A stretch of 64,000 bases of DNA from Nocardioides carbamazepini (GCF_024614185.1 NZ_JAHTLF010000018.1:281811-345810); one strand, 5' to 3'; positions 17,570-26,131 are shown, counted from the stretch's first letter. Made by a program: numbers and translations. Notes: generated by a model not told the origin, from the letters alone.

Positions 17570-18067
17570 TCAGCCCGTCTCGACCTCCGCCAGATGTCCC
17601 CGCAGCGCGGCCAGGCCGCGCGAGGTGTGGCTCTTGACCGTGCCCTCGGAGATGCCGAGCTCGGCGGCGACCTCGGCGACCGGGAGCCCCAGCCAGTGGC
17701 GCAGCAGTACGGCGGCCCGCTGCTGGGCGGGCAGCTCCTGGAGCGCCGCGACGAGCGAGTCGCGGTCCTCGACACCGAGTCCGGGGGAGGCGGGGACGTC
17801 GGGAAGGGAGTCGGTCGGGACCTCGCGCCGGACGGCGCGCCGGGACTCGTCGATGGCGGCGTTGAGCAGGATCCTGCGGACGTAGGCGTCCTCGGTGCCG
17901 TTCCGCGAGACCCGCGGCCAGGCGACGTAGAGCCGGACCAGTGCGGTCTGCACGAGGTCGTCGGCGCGGTGCCAGTCGCCGCACATGCCGTAGGCGATCC
18001 GGCGCAGCCGGTCGCGGCGGACGGTGGCGAACTCGACGTACGCCGCCTCGCGTTCGGCGCGCCTCAC
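17570..18067 (-). CDS. SigE-family ECF RNA polymerase sigma factor
   Basis: A 165-residue group IV sigma factor. Region 2 is YVEFATVRRDRLRRIAYGMC through RADDLVQTALVRLYVAW (residues about 9-45), and region 4 is LQELPAQQRAAVLLRHWLGL with the helix-turn-helix EVAAELGISEGTVKSHTSRG (about 105-155). The GTG start overlaps the stop of the upstream gene (GTGA), so it is translated by coupling. The longer open frame upstream lacks sigma similarity. It is short and has no C-terminal extension, as in the SigE-type ECF group of actinobacteria. Confidence 0.93.
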   Translation of the reverse strand: MRRAEREAAYVEFATVRRDRLRRIAYGMCGDWHRADDLVQTALVRLYVAWPRVSRNGTEDAYVRRILLNAAIDESRRAVRREVPTDSLPDVPASPGLGVEDRDSLVAALQELPAQQRAAVLLRHWLGLPVAEVAAELGISEGTVKSHTSRGLAALRGHLAEVETG

Positions 18068-18918
18068 CGGCCGGTCCGGAGGTACTCGACGAAGCCGGCC
18101 ATCGTGCCGCGCTCGTCGGCCGCCGGATAGTCGGACTCGACGGCCAGGAGGGTCAGGTCGTCGGCCCGATGGGCCACGCCCCACACCTGCTCGGAGCCGA
18201 CCCGCAGCCGGACCGGAACGCCGTCGGCGAGGAAGGGCAGCGGGCCACCCTGGCGGACCAGCCGGACGCCGTACCGGGCCGCGAGCCGGCCGTCGTCGTC
18301 GAAGGCGACGAGCTGGTCGGTCGAGCCGGTGAAGAGCAGGTCGGCCTGGTAGGCGACCCACGTGTCCAGGTCGGGGAAGACCGTGCTCGCCTCGGGATCG
18401 GCGACCCCATCGCCGCTCTGCGAGGCGCTGCTGCCGTCGTCCTCCGTCCCGGACTTGTAGACCAGGACCCAGGTGTCCTGGTCGCCGTTGCGGACGGCGA
18501 GTGCCGCCGACGCGACGATGCGGGAGTCGGCGTCGAGCGCACTGCCGGTGATCGGCTCGTTGACGCGGTCGACCACGGTCCAGTCACGTTGAACGAGCAG
18601 GTCACCCGTCCGGGCGTCGTACCCGACGGGGAAGTCGGCGGGCAGGTCGCTGGTCGGGTGGAGGTCGTCGGTGCGGACGCCGGCGGCCGCCGCGACCGGG
18701 ACCGACCGGTCCCGGCCCTGCTCGCCCAGCGGCCCGGTGGCGCTCCACAGGGTGCCGCCCGCGACGAGTGCCAGCGCCAGGCCCGCGGTCGTCACGGCCA
18801 GCCGCCGGCGGCGTACGGCGCGGCGGCCGGCGCCGATCGTCGTGCCGATCTCGAAGGCGGGGGGCGGGGTACGCCGCTCCCCGAGCTCGGCCTGCAGCCG
18901 GTCGATGATGTCCTGCAC
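18064..18918 (-). CDS. single-pass membrane protein, candidate anti-sigma regulator
   Basis: A 284-residue protein with a cytoplasmic N terminus of about 38 residues (MQDIIDRLQAELGERRTPPP), one Ala/Leu-rich membrane segment (about 40-60, LAVTTAGLALALVAGGTL) and a large extracytoplasmic domain with no recognised fold. No HxxxCxxC zinc anti-sigma motif is present. Its stop overlaps the sigma gene start. The topology and coupling suggest that it controls the sigma factor across the membrane, yet it precedes the sigma gene, opposite to the usual order. It diverges from fba across 116 bases. Confidence 0.7.
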   Translation of the reverse strand: MQDIIDRLQAELGERRTPPPAFEIGTTIGAGRRAVRRRRLAVTTAGLALALVAGGTLWSATGPLGEQGRDRSVPVAAAAGVRTDDLHPTSDLPADFPVGYDARTGDLLVQRDWTVVDRVNEPITGSALDADSRIVASAALAVRNGDQDTWVLVYKSGTEDDGSSASQSGDGVADPEASTVFPDLDTWVAYQADLLFTGSTDQLVAFDDDGRLAARYGVRLVRQGGPLPFLADGVPVRLRVGSEQVWGVAHRADDLTLLAVESDYPAADERGTMAGFVEYLRTGR

Positions 18919-19034
18919 GGGTCCTCCGGGGGTCGGAACGAATCACTCAACCACGGATACGCGCGCCGACACCGATCGGTTGTCACGGTAGGTTGAGACG
19001 GACCTAACCGGACCCCGCGCAGGAGCCAGCAAGC

Positions 19035-20066
19035 ATGCCTATCGCCACCCCTGAGAAGTACGCCGAGATGCTCGACGCCGCGAAGGCCGGCGCGTTCGCC
19101 TTCCCGGCCATCAACGTGACGTCCTCGCAGACGCTCAACGCGGCGCTCAAGGGCTTCGCCGACGCCGGGTCCGACGGCATCGTCCAGGTGTCGACCGGCG
19201 GGGCCGAGTACCTCTCCGGCCCGTCCGTGAAGGACATGGTCACCGGCTCCGCGGCCTTCGCCGCCTACGCCGCCGAGGTCGCGAAGAGCTACCCGGTCAA
19301 CATCGCGCTGCACACCGACCACTGCCCGAAGGACAAGCTCGACGGCTTCGTCCGCCCGCTGCTGGCCCTCTCCGCCGAGCGCGTGGCCCGGGGCGAGGCG
19401 CCGCTGTTCCAGTCGCACATGTGGGACGGCTCCGCCGTACCGCTCGACGAGAACCTGCAGATCGCCGAGGAGCTGCTGGCCAAGGCGGCCGCGGCGCGGA
19501 TCATCCTCGAGATCGAGGTCGGCGTCGTCGGCGGCGAGGAGGACGGCATCGTCGGCGCGATCGACGAGAAGCTCTACACCACGCCCGAGGACGCGCTGGC
19601 CACCGTGCGCGCGCTCGGCGTCGGCGAGAAGGGCCGCTACCTGACGGCCCTGACCTTCGGCAACGTCCACGGCGTCTACAAGCCGGGCAACGTCAAGCTC
19701 CGCCCCGAGATCCTGCGCGACGCGCAGGCCGCGGTCGTCGCCGAGCTCGGCCTGGCGGACGGTGCCAAGCCGTTCGACCTCGTCTTCCACGGCGGCTCCG
19801 GATCGAGCGCCGACGAGATCGCCGCGGCGGTCGACTTCGGTGTCGTGAAGATGAACGTCGACACCGACACGCAGTACGCCTTCACCCGTCCCGCCGCCGA
19901 CCACATGCTGCGCAACTACGACGGCGTCTTGAAGATCGACGGCGAGGTCGGCGACAAGAAGGCCTACGACCCCCGCGCCTGGGGCAAGGCCGCCGAGGCG
20001 GGCATGGCCGCGCGGGTCGTCGAGGCCGCCGAGAACCTGCGCTCGGCCGGCAAGACCGTCGGTTGA
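19035..20066 (+). CDS. fbaA: class II fructose-bisphosphate aldolase
   Basis: Zinc-dependent aldolase of glycolysis and gluconeogenesis. The 343-residue length fits class IIA. HTDHCPK (His93 to Lys99) carries the catalytic Asp and metal His; EIEVGVVGGEEDG, FGNVHGVYKPGNV and DLVFHGGSGS give the other metal and phosphate-binding residues; KMNVDTDTQ closes the site. AGGAG lies about 11 bases before the ATG. The stop overlaps the ilvA TTG start by four bases. Confidence 0.97.
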   Translation: MPIATPEKYAEMLDAAKAGAFAFPAINVTSSQTLNAALKGFADAGSDGIVQVSTGGAEYLSGPSVKDMVTGSAAFAAYAAEVAKSYPVNIALHTDHCPKDKLDGFVRPLLALSAERVARGEAPLFQSHMWDGSAVPLDENLQIAEELLAKAAAARIILEIEVGVVGGEEDGIVGAIDEKLYTTPEDALATVRALGVGEKGRYLTALTFGNVHGVYKPGNVKLRPEILRDAQAAVVAELGLADGAKPFDLVFHGGSGSSADEIAAAVDFGVVKMNVDTDTQYAFTRPAADHMLRNYDGVLKIDGEVGDKKAYDPRAWGKAAEAGMAARVVEAAENLRSAGKTVG

Positions 20067-21382
20067 GCCCCGGGGCTGAGCCGCCGGCCGGCACCGCGCT
20101 CCCGACCGCGGCCGACGTCGACCGGGCGGCTGCCCTGCTCGGCTCGGTCATCCCGCCCACGCCGCTGCAGCGCGCCGACCGGCTCTCGGCCCTGACCGGG
20201 TTCGACGTCTGGCTGAAGCGTGAGGACCTCACCCCGGTCCGCTCCTACAAGGCGCGCGGCGCCTACACGGTGCTCGCGGGCCTCTCGGAGGAGGAGCGCT
20301 CCCGCGGCGTGACCTGCGCGAGCGCCGGCAACCACGCCCAGGGCGTCGCGTTCGCCTGTGCCCGGGCGGGCGTGCACGCGACGATCTTCCTGCCCCGCAC
20401 CACCCCACGGCAGAAGCGCGATCGGGTCGCGGCGCTCGGCGGCGACCAGGTCGAGGTCGTCATCGCGGGCGAGGCGTACGACGACGCCGCGGTCGCGGCC
20501 GCCGACTTCGCCGCGGCGTCCGGGGCCACCGTGGTTCCCGCCTTCGACCACGACGGCATCGTGGCCGGCCAGGGCACCGTGGCCGCCGAGATCCTGGCCC
20601 AGTCGGCCGAGCTCGGTTGGCAGCCCGACGCCCTGGTGCTCCCCGTGGGCGGCGCCGGCCTGATCGCCGGCTGCCTCACCGTGCTCGGCGAGCGGCTGCC
20701 CGGGGTACGCGTCCTCGCCGCTGAGCCCGCGGGTGCTGCCTCCCTCGCCGCGGCGCTCGACGCCGGTGGACCGGTCGAGCTCGACACCCTCGACCCGTTC
20801 GTCGACGGCGCCGCCGTGCGCCGGGTCGGGGACCTCACCTACCGTGCCGTCGCCGAGGCGCGCACTGCGGTCGCCCTGTCGGTCGCGGCGGTCCCGGAGG
20901 GACTCATCTGCGTCGAGATGCTCGACCTCTATCAGGTCGACGGCATCATCGCCGAGCCCGCCGGCGCCCTCGCGCCCGCGGCCCTGCGCCTGCCGGTCGC
21001 CGCCGGGGGCCTGGCGGGTCTCGCTCCGGGCAGCCGGGTCGTGGTCGTCGTCTCGGGCGGCAACAACGACGTCTCGCGGTACGCCGACATCGTCGAGCGG
21101 GCGCTGGTCCACGAGGGGCTCAAGCACTACTTCCTCATCGAGTTCCCGCAGGAGCCCGGTGCGCTGCGCCGCTTCCTCGACGACGTGCTCGGTCCCGACG
21201 ACGACATCACGCTCTTCGAGTACACCAAGCGCAACAGCCGGGAGACCGGACCCGCGCTGGTCGGCATAGAGATGCAGTCGCCCGACGACCTGGCCGGGCT
21301 GCTCGCCCGGATGGAGGAGTCGCGGCTGCGGGTCGAGAAGGTGCCGCCGGACAGCCCGCTGTTCGGGTTCGTGCTGTCCTGA
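20063..21382 (+). CDS. ilvA: threonine ammonia-lyase (threonine deaminase)
   Basis: Converts threonine to 2-oxobutanoate, the first step of isoleucine synthesis. The 439 residues include a fold-type II PLP domain with Lys63 in VRSYKARGAY, the substrate loop SAGNHAQGVA and the phosphate-binding region LPVGGAGLIAG. A C-terminal ACT-like domain (about 350-439; YFLIEFPQEPGALRRFLDDV) gives likely feedback control. The start is TTG in the TTGA overlap with fba; I see no other start in frame that would give a full N-terminus. Pairing of fba with ilvA is unusual metabolically and may simply reflect operon packing. Confidence 0.94.
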   Translation: MSPGAEPPAGTALPTAADVDRAAALLGSVIPPTPLQRADRLSALTGFDVWLKREDLTPVRSYKARGAYTVLAGLSEEERSRGVTCASAGNHAQGVAFACARAGVHATIFLPRTTPRQKRDRVAALGGDQVEVVIAGEAYDDAAVAAADFAAASGATVVPAFDHDGIVAGQGTVAAEILAQSAELGWQPDALVLPVGGAGLIAGCLTVLGERLPGVRVLAAEPAGAASLAAALDAGGPVELDTLDPFVDGAAVRRVGDLTYRAVAEARTAVALSVAAVPEGLICVEMLDLYQVDGIIAEPAGALAPAALRLPVAAGGLAGLAPGSRVVVVVSGGNNDVSRYADIVERALVHEGLKHYFLIEFPQEPGALRRFLDDVLGPDDDITLFEYTKRNSRETGPALVGIEMQSPDDLAGLLARMEESRLRVEKVPPDSPLFGFVLS

Positions 21383-21389
21383 GATGCGG

Positions 21390-21420
21390 CTTGTAGACCA
21401 GATTGTCTACAAGTAGCTAT
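21390..21420 (+). promoter_or_regulatory. palindromic operator-promoter of the toxin-antitoxin pair
   Basis: CTTGTAGAC (21390-21398), six bases, then GTCTACAAG (21405-21413) form a perfect 9-bp inverted repeat. A -35 TTGTAG (21391-21396) and a -10 TAGCTA (21414-21419), exactly 17 bases apart, bracket it. Transcription would begin at or just before the antitoxin ATG at 21430, giving a leaderless message. This is the expected site for autorepression by the RHH antitoxin. Confidence 0.75.
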
Positions 21421-21429
21421 CCTGGGAGG

Positions 21430-21627
21430 ATGAGCGACACGACGACGATCCGGGTCAGCCGCGCCACCCGCGACGCGCTCAACGATCTGGCCGCCCGGCG
21501 CGGCGAGACCGTGATCGAGTCCGTCTCCCGCGCCGTGCGGCTGCTCGAGCAGGAGGCCATCGGCGCCGACCTCGCAGTGCCGCTGCGCGACGACGAGCTC
21601 GCCTGGCTCGATGCTGACGCCGGGTGA
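21430..21627 (+). CDS. ribbon-helix-helix antitoxin
   Basis: A 65-residue protein. The start TTTIRVSRATRDALNDLAAR is a typical ribbon-helix-helix DNA-binding fold; the acidic C terminus (LRDDELAWLDADAG) would bind and block the toxin. It overlaps the MazF-like gene by 17 bases. Upstream is its likely operator. A start at 21403 is in frame but lies within the operator, so the ATG at 21430 is preferred. Confidence 0.85.
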   Translation: MSDTTTIRVSRATRDALNDLAARRGETVIESVSRAVRLLEQEAIGADLAVPLRDDELAWLDADAG

Positions 21628-21949
21628 CGTCGTCGAGCTCGATCTCGGCACTCCCGCGGGGGCCGAGGCGGGTCTGCGCAGGCCCGCCGTCGTGGTCACC
21701 GCCGAGCGCGTCCTCCGGGGCGGGCCGAGCGTCGTCCAGGTGGTCCCCCTCACCCGCACGGTCCGCAACAGCGGCTCCGAGGTCGCCGTCGAGCCTGATG
21801 AGCACAACGGACTCGTCGCCGTCTCTGCTGCGCAGTGCCAGCACATCCGCTCCGTCGCCATGCCGCGGGTGGGAGCGCGTCTAGGCAATGTCGGCCCGGT
21901 CGTGCTGCGGCAGATCCGGGGAGTCGTGGCGACCATCATCGACGCCTGA
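21611..21949 (+). CDS. MazF/PemK-type mRNA interferase toxin
   Basis: A 112-residue endoribonuclease toxin. The PemK fold is indicated by PGDVVELDLGTP at the N terminus, RRPAVVVTAERV, VVPLTRTVR (the conserved (V/I)PLT region with the catalytic Arg/Thr area), and the final beta strand and helix VVLRQIRGVVATIID. It would cut mRNA at short specific sites when the antitoxin is degraded. The cleavage sequence is not predictable. A nested hairpin follows the stop. Confidence 0.88.
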   Translation: MLTPGDVVELDLGTPAGAEAGLRRPAVVVTAERVLRGGPSVVQVVPLTRTVRNSGSEVAVEPDEHNGLVAVSAAQCQHIRSVAMPRVGARLGNVGPVVLRQIRGVVATIIDA

Positions 21950-22003
21950 GAGCGTTCTGAGACACGCTCCGAGGCCGCGCGGCCTGGTGTGTCTCATGCT
22001 CTC
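21948..22003. terminator. nested hairpin between mazF-like gene and exporter
   Basis: GAGAGC/GCTCTC (21948-21953, 21998-22003) encloses TGAGACAC/GTGTCTCA (21958-21965, 21989-21996), which encloses AGGCC/GGCCT around a GCGC loop. It lies between convergent genes and begins at the toxin stop codon, so it probably terminates both transcripts. Confidence 0.75.
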
Positions 22004-22009
22004 CCGAGG

Positions 22010-23500
22010 TCAGTGCGGCACGCCGAACCCCTCGTGCCGAGGCCTCTCGTAGAACATCACGGCGACCAGGCCGACGACGTAGACCGCGGCGGGCAGCCAC
22101 AGTGACTGCTGCATCGCCCTGCTGAACAGCTCGGCCACCTGCGGGTCGGGGATCCGGGCGGCACCGGCCTCGCCGTGGGCGGCGGCACCGGGGAGGTAGT
22201 GGGCCAGCCGGCTGTCCATGATCACGGCGATCGCCGCGGCGCCGAGCACCGAGCCGACCTGGCGGGTGGCGTTGTAGACGCCGGCGCCGGCCCCGGCCTG
22301 GCGCATCGGCAGGTTGCGGTTGGCGGTGGTCGCGGTGGGGGCCCAGATGAAGGCGTTCCCGATGCCGATCAGCGCCATCGGGACGGCGAGCTCCCACACG
22401 GCGACGCCGGGCTCGAGGCGCCAGATGAGCACGAGGAAGCCCACCAGGCTGGCCGCGAACCCGAAGCCCAGGACCCACCGTGGGTGCTGCTGGTCCGAGA
22501 GGCGGCCGACCAGGCGGGCCAGCACGATCGACATCACGGCCATGGGCAGCATCAGCAGTGCGGACTCGGTCGGGGAGTAGCCGCGCACGGCCTGGGCGTA
22601 GAGCATGAGGGGGAAGCCGAAGGACGCGGCGACGGCGCCCATGCAGGTGATGGCGATCGTGGACACCGAGAAGTTGCGGTCGCGGAAGAGGTCGAGTGGC
22701 ACCAGGGGCTCGGTGCGGTTGAGCCGCTGCCAGATGATGAAGGCGACCAGGACCACGCTGCCGCCGGCGATCATCGCGATGATCCACCCGGCCCAGTCCT
22801 TCTGGTGGCCCTCCTGGATGCCGAAGCAGAGCAGGAACATGGCTGCGCCGGACAGGACCACCCCGACCCAGTCGAAGCGGTGGGCATGGGTGGGGAGGGC
22901 CGGCACCAGCCGCCAGGCCATCACGAAGGCGACCAGGCCGACCGGGAGGTTGACGAAGAAGATCCACTCCCAGCCGAGGCCGTCGGTGAGCACGCCGCCG
23001 AGCAGCGGCCCGACGACCATCGCGACCCCGGCCGTGGCACCCCAGACCGCCATCGCGCTGCCGCGCTGTGCGGGCGGGAAGATGCGGGTGATGATCGCCA
23101 TCGTCTGCGGCGTCATCATCGAGGCGCCGAGCCCCTGGACGACCCGGGCCACGATGAGCGCCTCGACGGTCGTGGTCAGGCCGCACCACAGCGAGGCGAA
23201 GGTGAAGACGGTCAGGCCGATGAGATAGAGGTACTTCGCGCCGTAGCGGTCGCCGAGCCGGCCGGTGATGAGCACCGGCACGGCATAGGCCAGCATGTAG
23301 GCGCTGGAGACCCACACGACGTCGTTCACCGACGCGTCGAGGTCCTCGATGATCGTCGGCGTCGCCACCGTCACGATCGTGAGGTCGACCAGGATCATGA
23401 AGAAGCCGATGACCAGGGCCCACAGGGCCGGCCACGGATCGGTCGTCTGCTCCGGAGCCGACGATGTGATGGATGAGGATGCGTTCCGAGCCACGAGCAC
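22010..23500 (-). CDS. MFS drug-efflux transporter, DHA2 (EmrB/QacA) type
   Basis: A 496-residue, 14-helix proton-driven exporter. Motifs: DLTIVTVATPTI in helix 1, the loop GRLGDRYGAKYLY (motif A), GLGASMMTPQTMAII (motif B-like), AGVAMVVGPLLGGVL (motif C of antiporters) and the LGIG-like repeat in the second half. It would export lipophilic compounds, drugs or dyes; the substrate is unknown. The GTG start lies 77 bases from the divergent YhcG-type gene. No dedicated regulator is adjacent. Confidence 0.92.
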   Translation of the reverse strand: MLVARNASSSITSSAPEQTTDPWPALWALVIGFFMILVDLTIVTVATPTIIEDLDASVNDVVWVSSAYMLAYAVPVLITGRLGDRYGAKYLYLIGLTVFTFASLWCGLTTTVEALIVARVVQGLGASMMTPQTMAIITRIFPPAQRGSAMAVWGATAGVAMVVGPLLGGVLTDGLGWEWIFFVNLPVGLVAFVMAWRLVPALPTHAHRFDWVGVVLSGAAMFLLCFGIQEGHQKDWAGWIIAMIAGGSVVLVAFIIWQRLNRTEPLVPLDLFRDRNFSVSTIAITCMGAVAASFGFPLMLYAQAVRGYSPTESALLMLPMAVMSIVLARLVGRLSDQQHPRWVLGFGFAASLVGFLVLIWRLEPGVAVWELAVPMALIGIGNAFIWAPTATTANRNLPMRQAGAGAGVYNATRQVGSVLGAAAIAVIMDSRLAHYLPGAAAHGEAGAARIPDPQVAELFSRAMQQSLWLPAAVYVVGLVAVMFYERPRHEGFGVPH

Positions 23501-23577
23501 CAGTCAACACCCGAGGACCGACGCCGCCGCGACCGATGGGAGATATTGCGCCGGAGGCCCGGCCTACCGTGCGGGAC

Positions 23578-24636
23578 ATGGCTCGGGACAGCGACATCGA
23601 GATCGAGATCGACGGCTATGCGGACCTGCTGGCCGAACTGAAGGCACGGGTGAGCAGCACCCAGGTCCGTGCGGCGCGCGCGGCCAACACCGAGGTGCTG
23701 CGGCTCTACTGGTCGATCGGCCGGGACATCCTCCATCGCCAGCAGACGAACGGGTGGGGGAGCAAGGTCGTCACCCGGCTGGCGGCGGACCTCCAGCGTG
23801 AGTTCCCCGACCAGCGTGGTTGGTCGCCGCGGAATCTTCTGTACATGCGGAAGGCCGCAGAGGTCTGGCCGACCGAGGTCGAGTTCGTGCAACAAGCCGT
23901 TGCACGATTGCCCTGGGGCCACGTCACGGTCCTCCTGAGCCGACTCGGGAGCCGCGAGGACCGCGACTGGTACGCGGCCCGAGCGGCCGAGGAGGGCTGG
24001 TCGCGCGGAGTTCTGGAGCACCAGATCAAGGTCGGTCTCCGAGGTGCCGTGGGGTCTGCGCCGTCGAACTTCCCCGCGGTGCTCGACGCGCCGGACTCGG
24101 ACCTGGCTCAGCAACTGGTCAAGGACCCCTATGTGTTCGAACACCTGGCACTGGTCGAGAAGACCGACGAGCGCAACGTCGAGCAGGCACTCGTCGACCG
24201 CCTCCAGGACACCATGCTGGAGTTCGGCCGCGGTATGGCCTTCGTCGGCAGGCAGGTCCGTCTCACTGTGCCTGACGACCGCAGCGACGAGGTCGACGAG
24301 TTCTACGTGGACCTGCTGTTCTTCTCCACCGAGCAATTGCGCTACGTGGTGGTCGAGCTCAAAGTGGGCAAGCTTGAGCCCGCGCACGTCGGCCAACTCG
24401 GGACGTACGTCGCCATCGTCGACGACCAGTACCGGCGGTCGCGGATCCACGCCCCGACGGTCGGCATCCTGCTCTGCACCGGGAAGAGCGGCCCGACCGT
24501 CCGCTACGCGCTGGCCTCCGCTGCCGCGCCGTTGGCGGTCGCGGACTACTTCGGACTTCCCGATGATGCCCGGGCGGCACTGCCGAGAGCGGGCGAGCTC
24601 GAGGCTGTGCTGGTGGACGAGCTCTCGGACGGTTAG
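23578..24636 (+). CDS. YhcG-type PDDEXK nuclease (DUF1016)
   Basis: A 352-residue protein of the YhcG/DUF1016 family. The N-terminal helical DUF1016 region (about 12-165) shows EVLRLYWSIGRDI, GWGSKVVTRLAADLQREFP and GWSPRNLLYMRKAAEVWP. The C-terminal nuclease domain has the PD-(D/E)xK signature: Asp in EFYVDLLFF and ELK in VVVELKVG. Family members occur as solitary genes and near restriction loci, and a role in DNA cleavage or repair is proposed but unproven. No methylase partner is seen here. The ATG at 23578 gives the family N-terminus. Confidence 0.88.
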   Translation: MARDSDIEIEIDGYADLLAELKARVSSTQVRAARAANTEVLRLYWSIGRDILHRQQTNGWGSKVVTRLAADLQREFPDQRGWSPRNLLYMRKAAEVWPTEVEFVQQAVARLPWGHVTVLLSRLGSREDRDWYAARAAEEGWSRGVLEHQIKVGLRGAVGSAPSNFPAVLDAPDSDLAQQLVKDPYVFEHLALVEKTDERNVEQALVDRLQDTMLEFGRGMAFVGRQVRLTVPDDRSDEVDEFYVDLLFFSTEQLRYVVVELKVGKLEPAHVGQLGTYVAIVDDQYRRSRIHAPTVGILLCTGKSGPTVRYALASAAAPLAVADYFGLPDDARAALPRAGELEAVLVDELSDG

Positions 24637-24662
24637 GGACGGCCGAGGGGGCCTGCGCAAGA

Positions 24663-25094
24663 ATGGACGCCATGAGCATCACGCCCGGCACCGACCTGAT
24701 GGCCGGACCCCCGCCCACCCACCTGCCCGTCGACCCCGCCGAGGCGCTCCTCGCCGAGGGCCGCGCGCCGGCCGACGTCGTCCGTCGGCTCCCGTCGTCG
24801 CCGCTGGCCTGGGCGACCCTCGCCGAGCAGGCCCGCGACGACAGCGCCGATGACGTGACCGTCTACGCCTACGCCCGGGTCGGCTACCACCGCTCCCTCG
24901 ACCTGCTCCGGCGCAGCGGCTGGAAGGGCCACGGCCCGGTGCCGTGGGAGCACGAGCCCAACCGCGGCTTCCTGCGTGCCCTCGCGCTGCTCGCCCTCAC
25001 CGCCCGTGCTATCGGCGAGACCGAGGAGTGGGAGCGCTGTTCCACGTTCCTGCGCGACTCCAGCCCGACGGCGTACGACGCGCTGTTGGGCTGA
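24663..25094 (+). CDS. DUF3151 family protein
   Basis: A 143-residue protein of the actinobacterial DUF3151 family, recognised by LPSSPLAWATLAEQA, VYAYARVGYHRSLDLLRRSGW and WEHEPNRGFLRALALLA. Its function is unknown. It is often found near fba in related genomes; here fba lies 4.6 kb away with unrelated genes between. A second ATG at 24672 could be the true start. Confidence 0.88.
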   Translation: MDAMSITPGTDLMAGPPPTHLPVDPAEALLAEGRAPADVVRRLPSSPLAWATLAEQARDDSADDVTVYAYARVGYHRSLDLLRRSGWKGHGPVPWEHEPNRGFLRALALLALTARAIGETEEWERCSTFLRDSSPTAYDALLG

Positions 25095-25107
25095 GCGACG
25101 TACGCCG

Positions 25108-25368
25108 ATGGGCGATGGCCTCCCGCGCCTGGGTTCCCGGGTGTGGTGGGTCTATCTCGCGGTCGACACCCCGAAGACGGTCGACCAGCTGGCCGCCGAC
25201 GCGGGGATCGTGCCGGACTCGATCCGCGCCCACCTGCGCCGGCTCGAGCGGGCCGGCCTGGTGCGGGTGAGCGAGGAGCCGGGCGCGGAGCCGATGTGGC
25301 TGCAGGCACGCGAGCTCGACCCGGCGACCCGCTACCGGATCGTCGGCCGGGTCGAGGGCGGCCGGCGG
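25108..25368 (+). pseudogene. winged-helix protein, 3' end lost in low-quality block
   Basis: About 87 credible residues. They form an ArsR/GntR-like winged helix: TVDQLAADAGIVPDSIRAHL, RRLERAGLVRVSEE and AEPMWLQARELDPATRYRI. The frame then runs straight into an uninterrupted Gly/Pro/Arg-coding G/C block that is not believable protein. The gene is either short and complete shortly after this point or cut by the assembly fault at 25369-25729. No target can be named. Confidence 0.55.
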
Positions 25369-25729
25369 CGCCCCCCCCCCGGGGCGGGGGCGCCCCCGGG
25401 GCCCCCGCGCGGGGGGGGGGCGGGGGGCGGGGGCGGCGCCGCCCCCCCGGGGGCCCCGCGCCGGCGCGCCCCCCCCGGGGGGGGGCGGCGGCCCCCCGGC
25501 GGTGGGCGCGGGCGGGCCCGCGGGGGGGGTCGCGCGCCCCGGGGGGGGGGGGGGCGCCCGCGCGGGGGGGGGGGGGGGGGGGGGGCGGGGGGTGGGTGTG
25601 GGGGGGGGGGGGGCGGGGGGGGGGGGGGGCCCGGGGGGGTGGGTTGGGTGGCGCCCCCCCCCCGCCCGGGGGGGGGTGGGGGTGCGCGCCGCGGGGGGCC
25701 GGGGGGGGGGGGGGCCCGCCCCCCCCCCG
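25369..25729. other. G/C homopolymer block: probable assembly or consensus artefact
   Basis: About 360 bases made almost only of long runs of G and C, with runs of ten or more, and almost no A or T. Composition and codon structure break abruptly at both edges: a winged-helix frame on the left and recB on the right are cut in mid-protein. It looks like a low-quality consensus bridging a gap, not natural sequence. Confidence 0.85.
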
Positions 25730-26131
25730 CGACTCCAGCACCAGCGAGCAGAACTGGTGGATGGTGGCGATAGTGGCGGCGTCGAAGTCGGCGAGGGCCT
25801 GCGCGACCCGCCGGTGCCGCCGCCGCTGCTCCTCGGGCGGGCAGTCCAGGATCTGCTCGATGACGTCGGTCCGGGCCTCGGCGGGCCGGCCGGCGAGCGC
25901 CTGCTCGGCCTCGACCAGCTGGTGCCGGACCTGCTCGCGCAGCTCCTGGCTCGCCGCCCGGCCGAAGGTGACCACGAGCAGCTGCTCGAGCGGGACGCCC
26001 TCCTCGGCGACATAGCGGGTCACCAGCGCGCCGATGGTCCAGGTCTTGCCGGTGCCGGCGCTGGCCTCGAGCAGGGTGGTGCCGGTCGGCAGCGGGCCAC
26101 GGATGTCGAACGGGCTCATCGTCTCCCTCAT
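25729..26131 (-). pseudogene. recB: RecB nuclease-helicase, N-terminal fragment
   Basis: The first 134 residues of RecB, the 3'-5' helicase and nuclease subunit of RecBCD. The UvrD-type Walker A is clear (ASAGTGKT, about residues 23-30), followed by LLVVTFGRAASQELREQVR (motif Ia) and ATIATIHQFCSLVL. The frame then enters the G/C block, so roughly 1000 residues are missing. The ATG overlaps the recC stop (ATGA), the normal recC-recB coupling. The truncation is most likely a data fault; a true deletion is less likely. recD, expected next, is also absent. Confidence 0.88.

Noticed and set aside
25369..25729. A Gly/Pro-rich coding region or structural protein
   Set aside because: Runs of a single base are far longer than codon bias explains and both flanking frames break there; artefact is more likely.
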